The notes under the pieces: model-generated | What the model saw: the letters and a program-made list of their open reading frames with translations, nothing else | Databases searched by the model: none | What the model was told of the DNA's origin: nothing | Assembly (NCBI GenBank): GCA_038828875.1 | Contig: JAWBMQ010000003.1 | Location: 1-64,000 of the forward strand | Direction: 5' to 3' | DNA length: 64,000 nucleotides | Origin: JAWBMQ01 sp038828875 | GTDB taxonomy: Archaea; Nanobdellota; Nanobdellia; Woesearchaeales; JAWBMQ01 | Position numbers and translations under genes: made by a program | Part shown: piece after piece, positions 16,692 through 26,003 of the stretch | How the letters are laid out: each line of letters opens with the position of its first letter | How positions within the stretch are numbered: the first letter of the stretch is position 1

Positions 16692-19589
16692 TTATTCCAC
16701 CAGAATTGCTGGTTTGAGGGGATTAGCTAAATTGGATTTTTGATGATCAAAAACATCTGCGTCTTTGATTTCAACAGTTGCATCGAAAATTTTAGCTATG
16801 TATGATTTAAGCTCTTCATAACTTTTCATCTCTAAATCTTTATCTAAAATTTCTGGAACAGATTTAATCAATTTTGAAAAGTTTTTAGCTATAGATTGAT
16901 CGTATTTTCCATATTTAGAAGCAATTTGCTTTAACATTTCATTAAACGTAACTTCTTGCTCTTGCATTCTTTTAATCTCTTTAAACATCTCATATTTGTA
17001 AGTTTTAGCAACAATCAAAGTTATTTTATTTATTTTTTCTAACTTAGCTAATTGTTTTATATTTTTAATATCTTCAATCAACTGCATAGCCAGATTATAT
17101 TTAAAAACTCCAGATCCTATTAATTTTTCATATTCTGGCCAAGATTCAAGTGAAACATAATTAGAATGTTTTCTATGCCAAAGTTCTTCTGCTAAATGTG
17201 GAGTTGCTGGTTGCATCATCTTTATTAAAGATTCTGAAAAATTCATAACAATTTGTTTATTTAATTTTTTGCCAACACTTTCACAAATTCTCTTATATTC
17301 ATAATAAATTTTCACATATTCAAAATATAATTTTTGAACATAAGTTCTATATCTGAAATTTTCTAAAGCATCAGTAATTTCTGAAATCAATTGATTAATT
17401 CTTTCTTCAGCAAACTCTTCTACCCAAGTTCTTTCTTCACTGTATTCTAAATTTTCAATTTCATTTACAAGAGAATTTATTTCTAACAACTTCTCTCGTG
17501 CAACATCAAAAAATTCTAATTCAAAAGTTGGATCATCAAGACCTTCGCCTGCATACAAAGAAGTTAATCTTGTAACATCAGCACCATAAGCAGTTAGTAA
17601 ATCTCTCAAGGTTTTAAAATTTCCTTTACTTTTTGACATCTTTTGAGTACCTACTTTAACATATCCATTTATATCGTAAATACACTTTGGCCATTTCTCT
17701 CTTGGAAAGATTGCAACATGATTAAAAATCAAGAAAGTTAGATGATTTTGAATCAAATCTTTTGCTGAATTTCTATAATCAAAACAATACCAATAATCAA
17801 ATTCTTCTTGCATCCTTTCAATTAAACCATCAGGAATATTGTATTTAACTTTTATCTCTTCTTTAGAGCCTTTTTTCAAGAAAATCAAATCAAAGAAATC
17901 ATCTTCTAACTTCTTATTAAGATTCCATCCATAATCCTGAGGATGCTGTAAATAAGGTGCTAAAGTATAAAAAGCCATGTAGATCGTTGAATCTGATAAT
18001 GATTCTATTACCCATTCTTTCTGCCAAGGTAAAGAAGTCCCTAAACCATGAAGTCTTGCACATGGCCATTGTTTTAACCAATCAATTGTGTTGAGTATTT
18101 GTTGCCTTACTGATTCATCATTAAACTTCATATCTTCAACACACTCTTTAGCTAATTTTTTCCATTCTGGATTACTATAATCTAAGAACCATTGATTTTG
18201 TAGTATTGCTGCAATTGCTTCAGTACCACATCTACAGACAACCTTTCCTGTTAGTTCATAAATTGGAACATTTAAATTCAAATCTCTCAATTTTTCAGCA
18301 ACTAAATCTTTAGCTTGATTCACTTTCATACCTGCAAACTCTTTACAATTGATAAGCATAGTCCCTTCATAAAATCCTGCTTGATAAACTAACTTCTTAG
18401 CTTCTTCTAATCTTGGATCATTTTGATCTTTGATTTGCCATTCTTCACAAATCTTTTTAGCAGGCAAAGTGCCTAATTCTTTTGAATCTATGATTGGAAT
18501 TAATTCTATACTTTTAACTTCTTCATAATTTAATCCATATTTTTTGCACTCTTCTGGATTATTTTGTAAATCTTTCAAAGCTTGATAATCATGTGGTGCA
18601 TCTGAAGGAACTGAAGTTACTAAACCAGTACCATAGTTTTCATCAACAAATTTTCCTGGCAAAATTGGAATCTCTCGATCGATGTAAGGAGCTACACATT
18701 TTTTACCGACTAATTCTTTCCCTTTAAAAGTTTCAACAATTTGTACTTTATAATTCTGATAACTTAATTTTTCAGCAGACCTTTTTGAAACGATCCATTT
18801 CTCTTTGAAATGTTTCTTATCTAAATCATATTCAATATCAATTAACACATAATCAACATCAGGATTTATCCAGAAATTAGTTTGACCAAAAACAGTTTCA
18901 GGTCTTAAAGTAGCTGCAATTAAATAAACTTCCATACCTTTATAATTGAACTTAAACTTCAAACCATTAAATTCTTGGGTAGTTTCTCCTTCTCCTTCGC
19001 TTCTTGCATGATCTGGAACTGAAGCATTACAATTAGGACAAAAAACAATAGGATATGATCCTGAAATAACATAACCTTTTTCCTTAAGTTTATTGAATTG
19101 CCATCTTATGAAAGAATCATAGGTATCGTTCAAATAAGTAGTAAAGAAATGTCTTCTCGTATCTAAGCTAAAACCATAACCATAAAGATCTTTTTTAGCC
19201 TCTTGTATAAAATATTTTACCCAATTTTCAGGATTTTCAAAGAATTTCAATTTCTCTTCATCTAAATCAGGAACAAATCTTTTTAATAGTTCAATTTGTT
19301 TAGCATCTCTTTGCTTTATCTTTTCAGCATAAACCGTAATCGGTGCTCCAGTTGCATGAAATGCATATGCCCATAAAACATTATAACCTCGCATTCTTTT
19401 ATACCTTGCGATTGTATCAGGATGTAAAGCAGTAACAGCATGACCTAAGTGCAATAAACCGTTTACATAAGGATACGGAGAAGTTAAGAAGTATTTCTTT
19501 TTAGAAGAATCTGGATTAGCATAGAAAATCTTATCTTCTTGCCATTTCTTTTGCCATTTTTTTTCTATTTCAAAAAAATTTAATTCCAT
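16692..19589 (-). CDS. leuS: Leucyl-tRNA synthetase, archaeal/eukaryotic type
   Basis: Charges tRNA-Leu. The product is 965 aa when started at MELNFFEIEKKWQ, which is preceded by AAAGGTGA; the ATG 33 nt upstream has no such site. HIGH motif HLGH lies in PYPYVNGLLHLGHAV, KMSKS in TQKMSKSKGNF (near residue 645). The large CP1 editing insert holds a T-L-R-P-E-T-V-F-G-Q motif. The C-terminus follows the archaeal LeuRS plan with anticodon-binding helices and a final tRNA-contacting domain. It stands alone between the glycosylation genes and an archaellin. Confidence 0.96.
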   Translation of the reverse strand: MELNFFEIEKKWQKKWQEDKIFYANPDSSKKKYFLTSPYPYVNGLLHLGHAVTALHPDTIARYKRMRGYNVLWAYAFHATGAPITVYAEKIKQRDAKQIELLKRFVPDLDEEKLKFFENPENWVKYFIQEAKKDLYGYGFSLDTRRHFFTTYLNDTYDSFIRWQFNKLKEKGYVISGSYPIVFCPNCNASVPDHARSEGEGETTQEFNGLKFKFNYKGMEVYLIAATLRPETVFGQTNFWINPDVDYVLIDIEYDLDKKHFKEKWIVSKRSAEKLSYQNYKVQIVETFKGKELVGKKCVAPYIDREIPILPGKFVDENYGTGLVTSVPSDAPHDYQALKDLQNNPEECKKYGLNYEEVKSIELIPIIDSKELGTLPAKKICEEWQIKDQNDPRLEEAKKLVYQAGFYEGTMLINCKEFAGMKVNQAKDLVAEKLRDLNLNVPIYELTGKVVCRCGTEAIAAILQNQWFLDYSNPEWKKLAKECVEDMKFNDESVRQQILNTIDWLKQWPCARLHGLGTSLPWQKEWVIESLSDSTIYMAFYTLAPYLQHPQDYGWNLNKKLEDDFFDLIFLKKGSKEEIKVKYNIPDGLIERMQEEFDYWYCFDYRNSAKDLIQNHLTFLIFNHVAIFPREKWPKCIYDINGYVKVGTQKMSKSKGNFKTLRDLLTAYGADVTRLTSLYAGEGLDDPTFELEFFDVAREKLLEINSLVNEIENLEYSEERTWVEEFAEERINQLISEITDALENFRYRTYVQKLYFEYVKIYYEYKRICESVGKKLNKQIVMNFSESLIKMMQPATPHLAEELWHRKHSNYVSLESWPEYEKLIGSGVFKYNLAMQLIEDIKNIKQLAKLEKINKITLIVAKTYKYEMFKEIKRMQEQEVTFNEMLKQIASKYGKYDQSIAKNFSKLIKSVPEILDKDLEMKSYEELKSYIAKIFDATVEIKDADVFDHQKSNLANPLKPAILVE

Positions 19590-19647
19590 ACTTTCACCTT
19601 TTTTGTTGGATGAAAAAAACATTTATTTAAATATTACTAAAAAATAG

Positions 19648-20481
19648 TTATTTTAACCTCACATATTCTTCATAAATATCAGGAATGTCAAAATAATACC
19701 TAGAAACAATTGAATTTTTGTGAGAAATTTCAATACCGTATTCTTGATTTTCATAAAGTTCAGGAGTAGAAAAAACAAACTTTAAAGTATCTCCAGGGTT
19801 AATTATATTAGTTTCATTTTCTTTGAAATGTTCAACAAAATAATGACCAAATTGAGAATATGGCTTTACTTTAATGCTTACTCCTTGAGAACATTCTGAA
19901 TGATCTACATTTCCAATTAAATACATTTTTCCATGAGAAATATTGTTGCTTATCAATTCATAATTTTCATCAAAATAATCTCCTACATTCCAAGGAATTA
20001 TTCTGAATTTATCGGTTTCGTTGAAGTACCAAAACAAGAATCCATCTTCAATAGAAATTTTATCTTCAACACAATCGTTGTTCAAATCTAAATTCACATA
20101 AGAAGTATCACAGAAAGTTATCTCCTTTTCTCTATTAAAAAATGTTGAATTTTCATTATAGCAATAAACTATGTTAAAAGGAGTTAAAACTAAATAAACA
20201 TCTTTGACTAAAATTTTTTTAGAGGATGAAAGAAGTTTTGAATATACATTTAATTTTTCTATAGATTTGTTTTCGCTTAACCTAGAATTTCCAAATATCG
20301 AAATAATCTCAAAAAAAGAAGTTATTTTATCTCTAGTCGAAGAACTGACTTGATAACTTCTTTGCTGTAAAACACCTGCAGTCCTTATTATAGTTCCAGA
20401 CGCTATTGTAGCTGCAAGAATTGTAGCTAAAAAAACAATTAATGTCCCAATTCCTATCTCAGATTTTTTTGAAATGTTCAT
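19648..20481 (-). CDS. Archaellin (flagellin) 1
   Basis: Filament protein of the archaellum. Class III signal peptide: a short basic leader ending KKS, then EIGIGTLIVFLATILAATIASG, the hallmark hydrophobic helix of archaellins. Cleavage is expected after S7, where Gly is more usual. The conserved IRTAGVLQQRSYQV follows. The remaining 230 residues form a beta-rich exposed domain with several N-x-S/T sequons. 277 aa is within the normal range. A TTTTTAAAT box about 30 nt upstream fits its own promoter. It is not next to other archaellum genes; a second archaellin is at 37243. Confidence 0.9.
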   Translation of the reverse strand: MNISKKSEIGIGTLIVFLATILAATIASGTIIRTAGVLQQRSYQVSSSTRDKITSFFEIISIFGNSRLSENKSIEKLNVYSKLLSSSKKILVKDVYLVLTPFNIVYCYNENSTFFNREKEITFCDTSYVNLDLNNDCVEDKISIEDGFLFWYFNETDKFRIIPWNVGDYFDENYELISNNISHGKMYLIGNVDHSECSQGVSIKVKPYSQFGHYFVEHFKENETNIINPGDTLKFVFSTPELYENQEYGIEISHKNSIVSRYYFDIPDIYEEYVRLK

Positions 20482-20583
20482 AAAAGATTATTGTATAAAA
20501 ACATTTAAAAATATATTTAAAATTATTAAAAATCTTTGAAAAGATTTATAAATAATTCATCTAACCTTTAACTTGGTGAGTTT

Positions 20584-20742
20584 ATGAAGTGCACATCATG
20601 TGGAAAACAAATCAAAAACGATTTCAGCGCAACTAAATTTCCTTGTCCTGAATGTGGTTATGAAATAGTTAGATGTGGAGAATGTAGAGCCAGAGGAACA
20701 AAGTACATTTGCCCCAAATGTGGTTTTGAAGGACCTAATTAA
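20584..20742 (+). CDS. Small zinc-ribbon protein (HVO_2753-like)
   Basis: 52 aa with four C-x-x-C pairs: C3-x2-C6, C20-x2-C23, C31-x2-C34 and C43-x2-C46, enough for two zinc sites. It lies 12 nt before the aEF-1beta gene; this pairing is conserved in many archaea, where the protein is annotated as a zinc finger domain (DUF1610-like). The haloarchaeal relative affects motility and biofilm formation. The ATG follows GGTGAG. The function here is unknown, but conservation with a translation factor suggests a role in translation or RNA binding. Confidence 0.85.
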   Translation: MKCTSCGKQIKNDFSATKFPCPECGYEIVRCGECRARGTKYICPKCGFEGPN

Positions 20743-20754
20743 AATGGTGAAAGA

Positions 20755-21042
20755 ATGGCTAATGTTGTCATAACAATAAAAATTTTGCCTTCTGATCCTG
20801 AAGTAGATATTGATGAATTGTATGAAAAGGCATTACCTATTTTAAAGGAAAACGGAGCAATTATAGAACCTGATTTAGTAAGAAAAGAAGTTCAACCAAT
20901 TGGTTTTGGTTTAAGTGCATTAATTATAAGATTTCTTTATCCTGAAAGCAAAGGAAATCCTGATGTTTTGGAAGACGCTTTAAGAACACTCGACAATGTA
21001 GATGAAGTTAGTATTGTTGATGTTAGAAGAGCTTTTGGATAA
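20755..21042 (+). CDS. ef1b: Elongation factor 1-beta (aEF-1beta)
   Basis: Nucleotide exchange factor for aEF-1A. 95 aa, full length for the archaeal form, with MANVVITIKILPSDPEVD at the start, V-Q-P-I-G-F-G-L-S-A-L in the middle and V-D-E-V-S-I-V-D-V-R-R at the end. GGTGAAAGA precedes the ATG. It follows the small zinc-ribbon gene in a two-gene operon. Confidence 0.96.
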   Translation: MANVVITIKILPSDPEVDIDELYEKALPILKENGAIIEPDLVRKEVQPIGFGLSALIIRFLYPESKGNPDVLEDALRTLDNVDEVSIVDVRRAFG

Positions 21043-21081
21043 TCTTTTTTTCTAATTTTTATTCATTTTTTATCAACAATA

Positions 21082-21089
21082 TTTATAAA
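21082..21089 (+). promoter_or_regulatory. TATA box of scpB-gyrA
   Basis: TTTATAAA centred about 26 nt before the scpB ATG at 21112; leaderless transcript predicted. It probably drives gyrA as well, since only 41 nt separate the two genes. Confidence 0.6.
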
Positions 21090-21111
21090 ATTAAAATTCT
21101 TAAGATAACCT

Positions 21112-22344
21112 ATGGATGAAAAAAAATTATTGGGAGCAGTAGAAACAATTCTCTTTGCAATAGGAAGAGGAGTAAGCGTAGAATATATTAAAAATTTGCT
21201 TGAAAAGACTTATAATGAAAGTATAAGTCAAAAAGAGATTATTGAAGCTTTAAAGAAGATTAAGGAATTCTACAATGGAAGTTATGGTTTAAAAGTTTAT
21301 GAAAACAATGAGCTTTGGTTTTTGTCTTCTAAAGAAGAGTTTGTAAATGTGATTGCAAATTTAACAGATGAAGTTGATTTAACAAAATCAGTGCTAGAAA
21401 CTTTAGCAGTCATCGCATGGAAAGCACCTGTCTTGCAATCAGAAATTATTGAATTAAGAAATGTTAAGGCTTATGAACACATTGAGATTCTTGAAAAAAG
21501 AGGATTCATAAAATGTGAAAAATTTGGAAATACTAAACTGATCAAGCTTACAGATAAATTTTTTGATTACTTTGATTTAGAAGGAAGTGAAAATTTAAAA
21601 GAATTGTTTAGTCAACGGTTAAAAGAGTTTGAAGAAAAAATTAAGCAGAAGAAAGAAAAAAATAAGAAGAATGAAACTTCTGAAAACATTGCTCAAGAAC
21701 AAGTAAATGTTCAAAACCAACAAATTCAAGAAACAAACAATAATCAAAATATTCAAACATTAGAAAATGCTCAAAACGTAGAATCAAAAGAAGAAAAAAT
21801 AAAAGAAGATAAAAAAACTAATGAAGAAAATAAAGAAAAAAATGTTGAAAATTTAGTTATTGATAAAAAATTAGAGAGTGCTATTGAAAGCATATTAAAC
21901 AAAAAAGACGATGAAAAACCAACAAAATTCCTTCAAACTAAAAATCAAAACCAAAAGAAAGTGGAAAATAAGCTGAATAGTGTTAATTCAAATCAATTTT
22001 TAGAAAATAAGATAGAAAAAGAAAATATTTCTTCGTCAATAATTCTTTCTAATAAAAACAACAATACACTTCAAAGTACAACTCAAAACTCTTCAATCAT
22101 TACTTCCAACAAAAATCAAAAGAAAAAAGAAGATACAACTAAAAAAATAGAGGAGAATAATAATTCAAAAATACTGAATCAAAGCAGTAAGAAAAAGAAT
22201 GATCTTTTTTCAAATAAGAAAAAATTAACTAACTTTGAAAAAACAAAGGATAATGAAGAAAGTAGTGAAAATGAATTAAAAAATAAAATAATTGAAAATT
22301 TCAAAGAACTCTATTCCGAAGATGATGATAATGAAGAAGAATAA
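21112..22344 (+). CDS. scpB: Segregation and condensation protein B (ScpB) with long low-complexity tail
   Basis: A kleisin-complex partner of SMC. Residues 1-165 are the two winged-helix domains of ScpB, including LETLAVIAWKAPVLQSEIIELR and LEKRGFIKCEKFGNTKLIKLTDKFFDYF. After that come about 230 residues that are almost entirely Asn, Lys, Glu, Gln and Ser, ending in an acidic NELKNKIIENFKELYSEDDD helix. Typical ScpB proteins are about 180-220 aa, so the tail nearly doubles the length. SMC is encoded at 59369; no ScpA is seen in the window. It is followed directly by gyrA. Confidence 0.87.
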   Translation: MDEKKLLGAVETILFAIGRGVSVEYIKNLLEKTYNESISQKEIIEALKKIKEFYNGSYGLKVYENNELWFLSSKEEFVNVIANLTDEVDLTKSVLETLAVIAWKAPVLQSEIIELRNVKAYEHIEILEKRGFIKCEKFGNTKLIKLTDKFFDYFDLEGSENLKELFSQRLKEFEEKIKQKKEKNKKNETSENIAQEQVNVQNQQIQETNNNQNIQTLENAQNVESKEEKIKEDKKTNEENKEKNVENLVIDKKLESAIESILNKKDDEKPTKFLQTKNQNQKKVENKLNSVNSNQFLENKIEKENISSSIILSNKNNNTLQSTTQNSSIITSNKNQKKKEDTTKKIEENNNSKILNQSSKKKNDLFSNKKKLTNFEKTKDNEESSENELKNKIIENFKELYSEDDDNEEE

Positions 22345-22385
22345 CATTTTAAAATAAATGGTTCTTTCTTATGTATGGTGTTATT

Positions 22386-24815
22386 ATGGAAGAAAAAAAC
22401 ACAAAAGAAAATCCTTCAGAAATCATTCCTGTCGAAATTACTGATGAAGTTAAATCATCTTACTTAGATTACGCAATGTCTGTAATTGTAAGCAGAGCAT
22501 TGCCAGATGTTAGAGATGGTCTAAAACCTGTACAAAGAAGAATACTTTACAGTGCTAAAGAGCTTTCCCTTTATCATAATCAACCTTACAAGAAAAGTGC
22601 AAGATTAGTCGGAGAAGTTTTAGGTAAGTATCATCCTCATGGAGATAGTGCAATCTATGAAGCAATTGTAAGAATGGCACAACCTTTTTCTTTGAGATAT
22701 CCTCTTATTGATGGACAAGGTAATTTTGGTAGCATTGATGGTGATGATGCTGCAGCAATGAGGTATACTGAAGTGAGATTAAGCAGAATCGCTGAAGAAA
22801 TGCTAGAAGATTTAGATAAAGAAACAGTAGCATTTGTACCTAATTTTGATAACACTTTGGAAGAACCAACAGTTTTGCCTTCAAAAATTCCAAATTTATT
22901 GCTAAATGGAGTTAATGGTATTGCTGTAGGTATGGCAACAAACATTCCACCTCATAATTTAAACGAAGTTTGTGATGCAATTATTGAAATAATAAAAAAT
23001 CCAGAAATAGACATAATTAGTTTAACCAAAATCATAAAAGGACCTGATTTTCCTACTGGAGGGATCATAGAAGGAAAAGATGGAATTTTGAATGCATATT
23101 CAACAGGAAAAGGTAAAATAGTATTATCTTGCAAATATCATTTTGAACAAAACAAGAATAAGGAATTTATCATTATAGATGAAATTCCCTATCAAACTTC
23201 TAAAGCAGACATCATTAAAGAAATTGCAGAATTAGCAAAAAACAATGAAATTGAGATAAATGAAATACGAGATGAAAGTGATAGAAAACATGGAATAAGA
23301 ATAGTGATTGAAGTTGAAAAGGGAAAAGATATTAACATAGTGCTTAACAAAATTTTAGCAAAAACAAAACTAAGAACATCGTACAACATATTAATGCTAG
23401 GATTAGTAAATAATCAACCTAAAATATTAAATCTTAAAGAGATTTTAATTCATTTCATAAACCACAGAGTTGAAATCATAAAAAGAAGAACTGAATTCTT
23501 AAAGAAAAAAGCAGAAGAAAGATTGCACATTGTAGATGGATTAGTTAAAGCTACTGATAAAATTGATTTAACAATTAATATTTTAAAAAATTCGAATGAT
23601 GTTCAAGAGGCTATTGAAAAATTAAAACAAGAATTGAATATTGATGAAATTCAAGCTAAAGCAATACTAGATATGAAATTACAAAGAATTATTGCATTAG
23701 AAAGAAACAAATTAGTTGAAGAAAAAAATAATTTAGAAAAAGATATCATTCAATATAAAGAAATATTAGGAAGTAAAGAAAGGATAAATCAAATAATCAT
23801 TGATGAGTTAACAACAATTAAAGAAAAATATGGTGATTCTAGAAAAACCGAAATCAAAGATTTTGTAGAAAATTTAGAAATTGAGGATTTAATTCACGAT
23901 GAAGCAATAGCAATAGTAATAGATGATAAAGGATTTATCAAACGAATTCCTTTGGAAGATTTAAAAATAAGTAGTAGACAAGATAGATCAAAAGATAGAA
24001 TCAATGAAAATGTAACTACTATAATTATTACATCCACAAAGCAAAATATCTTTTTAATGACTAAATCTGGAAAACTTTTCATAAGAAAAGCATATGTCAT
24101 TGAAAATGCATCTAAAAAAGCAAGAGGAAATCACTTAAACAACATCTTAAATATTAAAGATGATCCTGTTGTTGCAATTTGTAACGTTGGATCTGAAATT
24201 GATCCTTCTAAATACCTATTTATTGTAACAAATTTAGGATATGTAAAGAAAGTAAAATTAGAAGAGTTCTCAAATTTAAAAAATTCAGGAATTAAAGCAA
24301 TTTCTTTGAATGAAAACGAACATGTAAAAAAGATGTTTATAATTGATAAAAATGATGATATTGTTATAACAACAAAGAATGGAAAGTTCATTAGATTTGA
24401 TCAAGAAGAAGTTTCTGAATTAGGAAGAAATGCTCATGGAGTAATTGGAATAAGAATGGAAGAAAATGACGAAATTATAAATTCATTCCCTGTAAAGAAA
24501 GATTATAACAACGTTTTCATTCTTGCAGTTTCTAAGGAAGGGAAAGGTAAGAAAACTGAAATTTCAGAATATAACAAAATAGGAAGAGGAGGGAAAGGAA
24601 TCATAAACATAAATGCTGAAGAAGTAATTTTCTCTGATTGTGTAACTCAAGATGATGAAATTATATTAATAACAAAACAAGGATATTTAAGAAGACTTCC
24701 TGTAATTGAAATTCCAACCTTAGGAAGAAACACTTCAGGAGTAATTCTATTTAGGCCTTATGAAGGAGATGAACTAAGTTGTGGAGTTAAAATAGAAAAA
24801 GATTTTAAAAATTAA
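22386..24815 (+). CDS. gyrA: DNA gyrase subunit A
   Basis: Cleaves and rejoins DNA in the gyrase tetramer to introduce negative supercoils. 809 aa from the ATG that follows GGTG. The N-terminal winged-helix/tower region is strongly bacterial-like, with YHPHGDSAIYEAIVRMAQPF and catalytic Y127 in DAAAMRYTEV. A coiled-coil region lies at about 365-480, then a six-bladed C-terminal pinwheel with the GyrA box core G-R-G-G-K-G near residue 735, the element needed for wrapping. The quinolone-pocket Ser and acidic residue are present (S88, E92). No gyrB is adjacent. Archaeal gyrases are known to derive from bacteria. Confidence 0.96.
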   Translation: MEEKNTKENPSEIIPVEITDEVKSSYLDYAMSVIVSRALPDVRDGLKPVQRRILYSAKELSLYHNQPYKKSARLVGEVLGKYHPHGDSAIYEAIVRMAQPFSLRYPLIDGQGNFGSIDGDDAAAMRYTEVRLSRIAEEMLEDLDKETVAFVPNFDNTLEEPTVLPSKIPNLLLNGVNGIAVGMATNIPPHNLNEVCDAIIEIIKNPEIDIISLTKIIKGPDFPTGGIIEGKDGILNAYSTGKGKIVLSCKYHFEQNKNKEFIIIDEIPYQTSKADIIKEIAELAKNNEIEINEIRDESDRKHGIRIVIEVEKGKDINIVLNKILAKTKLRTSYNILMLGLVNNQPKILNLKEILIHFINHRVEIIKRRTEFLKKKAEERLHIVDGLVKATDKIDLTINILKNSNDVQEAIEKLKQELNIDEIQAKAILDMKLQRIIALERNKLVEEKNNLEKDIIQYKEILGSKERINQIIIDELTTIKEKYGDSRKTEIKDFVENLEIEDLIHDEAIAIVIDDKGFIKRIPLEDLKISSRQDRSKDRINENVTTIIITSTKQNIFLMTKSGKLFIRKAYVIENASKKARGNHLNNILNIKDDPVVAICNVGSEIDPSKYLFIVTNLGYVKKVKLEEFSNLKNSGIKAISLNENEHVKKMFIIDKNDDIVITTKNGKFIRFDQEEVSELGRNAHGVIGIRMEENDEIINSFPVKKDYNNVFILAVSKEGKGKKTEISEYNKIGRGGKGIININAEEVIFSDCVTQDDEIILITKQGYLRRLPVIEIPTLGRNTSGVILFRPYEGDELSCGVKIEKDFKN

Positions 24816-24816
24816 G

Positions 24817-25095
24817 ATGATCTTTAAATTGTTAGGTTTTTTGGATCTTGTTTTTGGAATTTTATTGCTATTTTTAAATAGTTTCCCTAAAACTGTTTCT
24901 ATTAGAATATCTTTGCTTGCTTTAATGTACTTCATAATAAAATTTGCTATGTTCTTTGGAGATCGTGCAACTTTTGGCGATTTTTTAGTTGGATTATATT
25001 TTTTATTTTCATCCTTCTTTTTTAGCATTCCTATTTTAAGTGTAATCTCTTCCATATATTTACTTCAAAAAGCAATATTAACTTTAATTTTCTAA
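24817..25095 (+). CDS. Small hypothetical membrane protein
   Basis: Not recognised. 92 aa with three hydrophobic helices (about 2-18, 25-48 and 58-90). It begins 1 nt after the gyrA stop, so probably the same transcript. No motif is visible. The gene is supported by position, hydrophobic pattern and an uninterrupted frame. Confidence 0.5.
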   Translation: MIFKLLGFLDLVFGILLLFLNSFPKTVSIRISLLALMYFIIKFAMFFGDRATFGDFLVGLYFLFSSFFFSIPILSVISSIYLLQKAILTLIF

Positions 25096-25140
25096 TTAAT
25101 CACAATATTTTTATATTAAATCATTTAGAATAACTATAAA

Positions 25141-26001
25141 ATGAAACTATCTAAAACTCAAATTATTTTTTCAATTCTTGTTGTAATATTATCTGTAATT
25201 GTTTCGTTGGTTTTAAGAAATTCTCAATATATTTCATTAGAAAATTTAGCTTCTTTTGACAATATTTTTGTAAATTATAAAGAATTCTTAAAGGAAATAA
25301 TTTTAATAAGTCTTGTTCTAGGAATTACGATTTCTTCAGGAATCTTATTCTATGAACATAAAGCTTTAAAATTCATTTCACTGCTGCCGAGTTTGATGAT
25401 GATTATTTTATCAAACAACCTAATAACATTTTATCTAGGAATTAGCTTACTTCTTGGAACTTTCATCTGGGTTTTATTTCCAACACCATTGCTAATTAAA
25501 AATTATTTTTCAAAAGTTTCTGGTTTATCTTATTATGCCTCTTCAATATATTCTAAAGCTAACCTAATTTTCTTCATTCTTATTTTAACCTATCTATTTA
25601 ACAATCAAACGTTAATAAACAATAGTTTTAACAATTATTTTAAAATGGCTGAAGTTAGCATGTCTGATGATGAAATAAGAAAATTGATTGCTGATTCTCT
25701 AAAAAAACAACAAGGGTTTCCTGTAACTGCGAATGATGTTCCACAAGAAATGGTTGATCAATTTAAAAATGAAATTAAAAGAAATCAAGAAACGGTAATG
25801 CAAAGTATAAAAGAAAAAATCCAGCAAAATGAAAAGCTTAGAATTCTTTTACTATTTAGTTTTGCTGGTTTATTTTCATTTTTTATTTTCTTAATTTTCT
25901 TAATTGCTAGATTTTTTGGATTTGTATATTTTATGTTAATTGCTAAAGTTAAATTACTATCTGAGGACTCAAATAACTCTAACAATACTCTTCAAAATTA
26001 A
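25141..26001 (+). CDS. Hypothetical multi-spanning membrane protein A of a tandem pair
   Basis: Not recognised. 286 aa: about six hydrophobic helices (residues 6-26, 46-68, 74-96, 98-118, 138-156, 236-270). Before the last helices is an extracytoplasmic amphipathic stretch (about 170-225) with SMSDDEIRKLIADSLKKQ. The C-terminal tail is Ser/Asn rich. It begins about 30 nt after a TTTTTATATTAAA box. The next gene starts 2 nt after its stop and encodes another 286-aa protein with the same layout, so the two are probably diverged paralogues forming one membrane complex. Confidence 0.6.
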   Translation: MKLSKTQIIFSILVVILSVIVSLVLRNSQYISLENLASFDNIFVNYKEFLKEIILISLVLGITISSGILFYEHKALKFISLLPSLMMIILSNNLITFYLGISLLLGTFIWVLFPTPLLIKNYFSKVSGLSYYASSIYSKANLIFFILILTYLFNNQTLINNSFNNYFKMAEVSMSDDEIRKLIADSLKKQQGFPVTANDVPQEMVDQFKNEIKRNQETVMQSIKEKIQQNEKLRILLLFSFAGLFSFFIFLIFLIARFFGFVYFMLIAKVKLLSEDSNNSNNTLQN

Positions 26002-26003
26002 AA

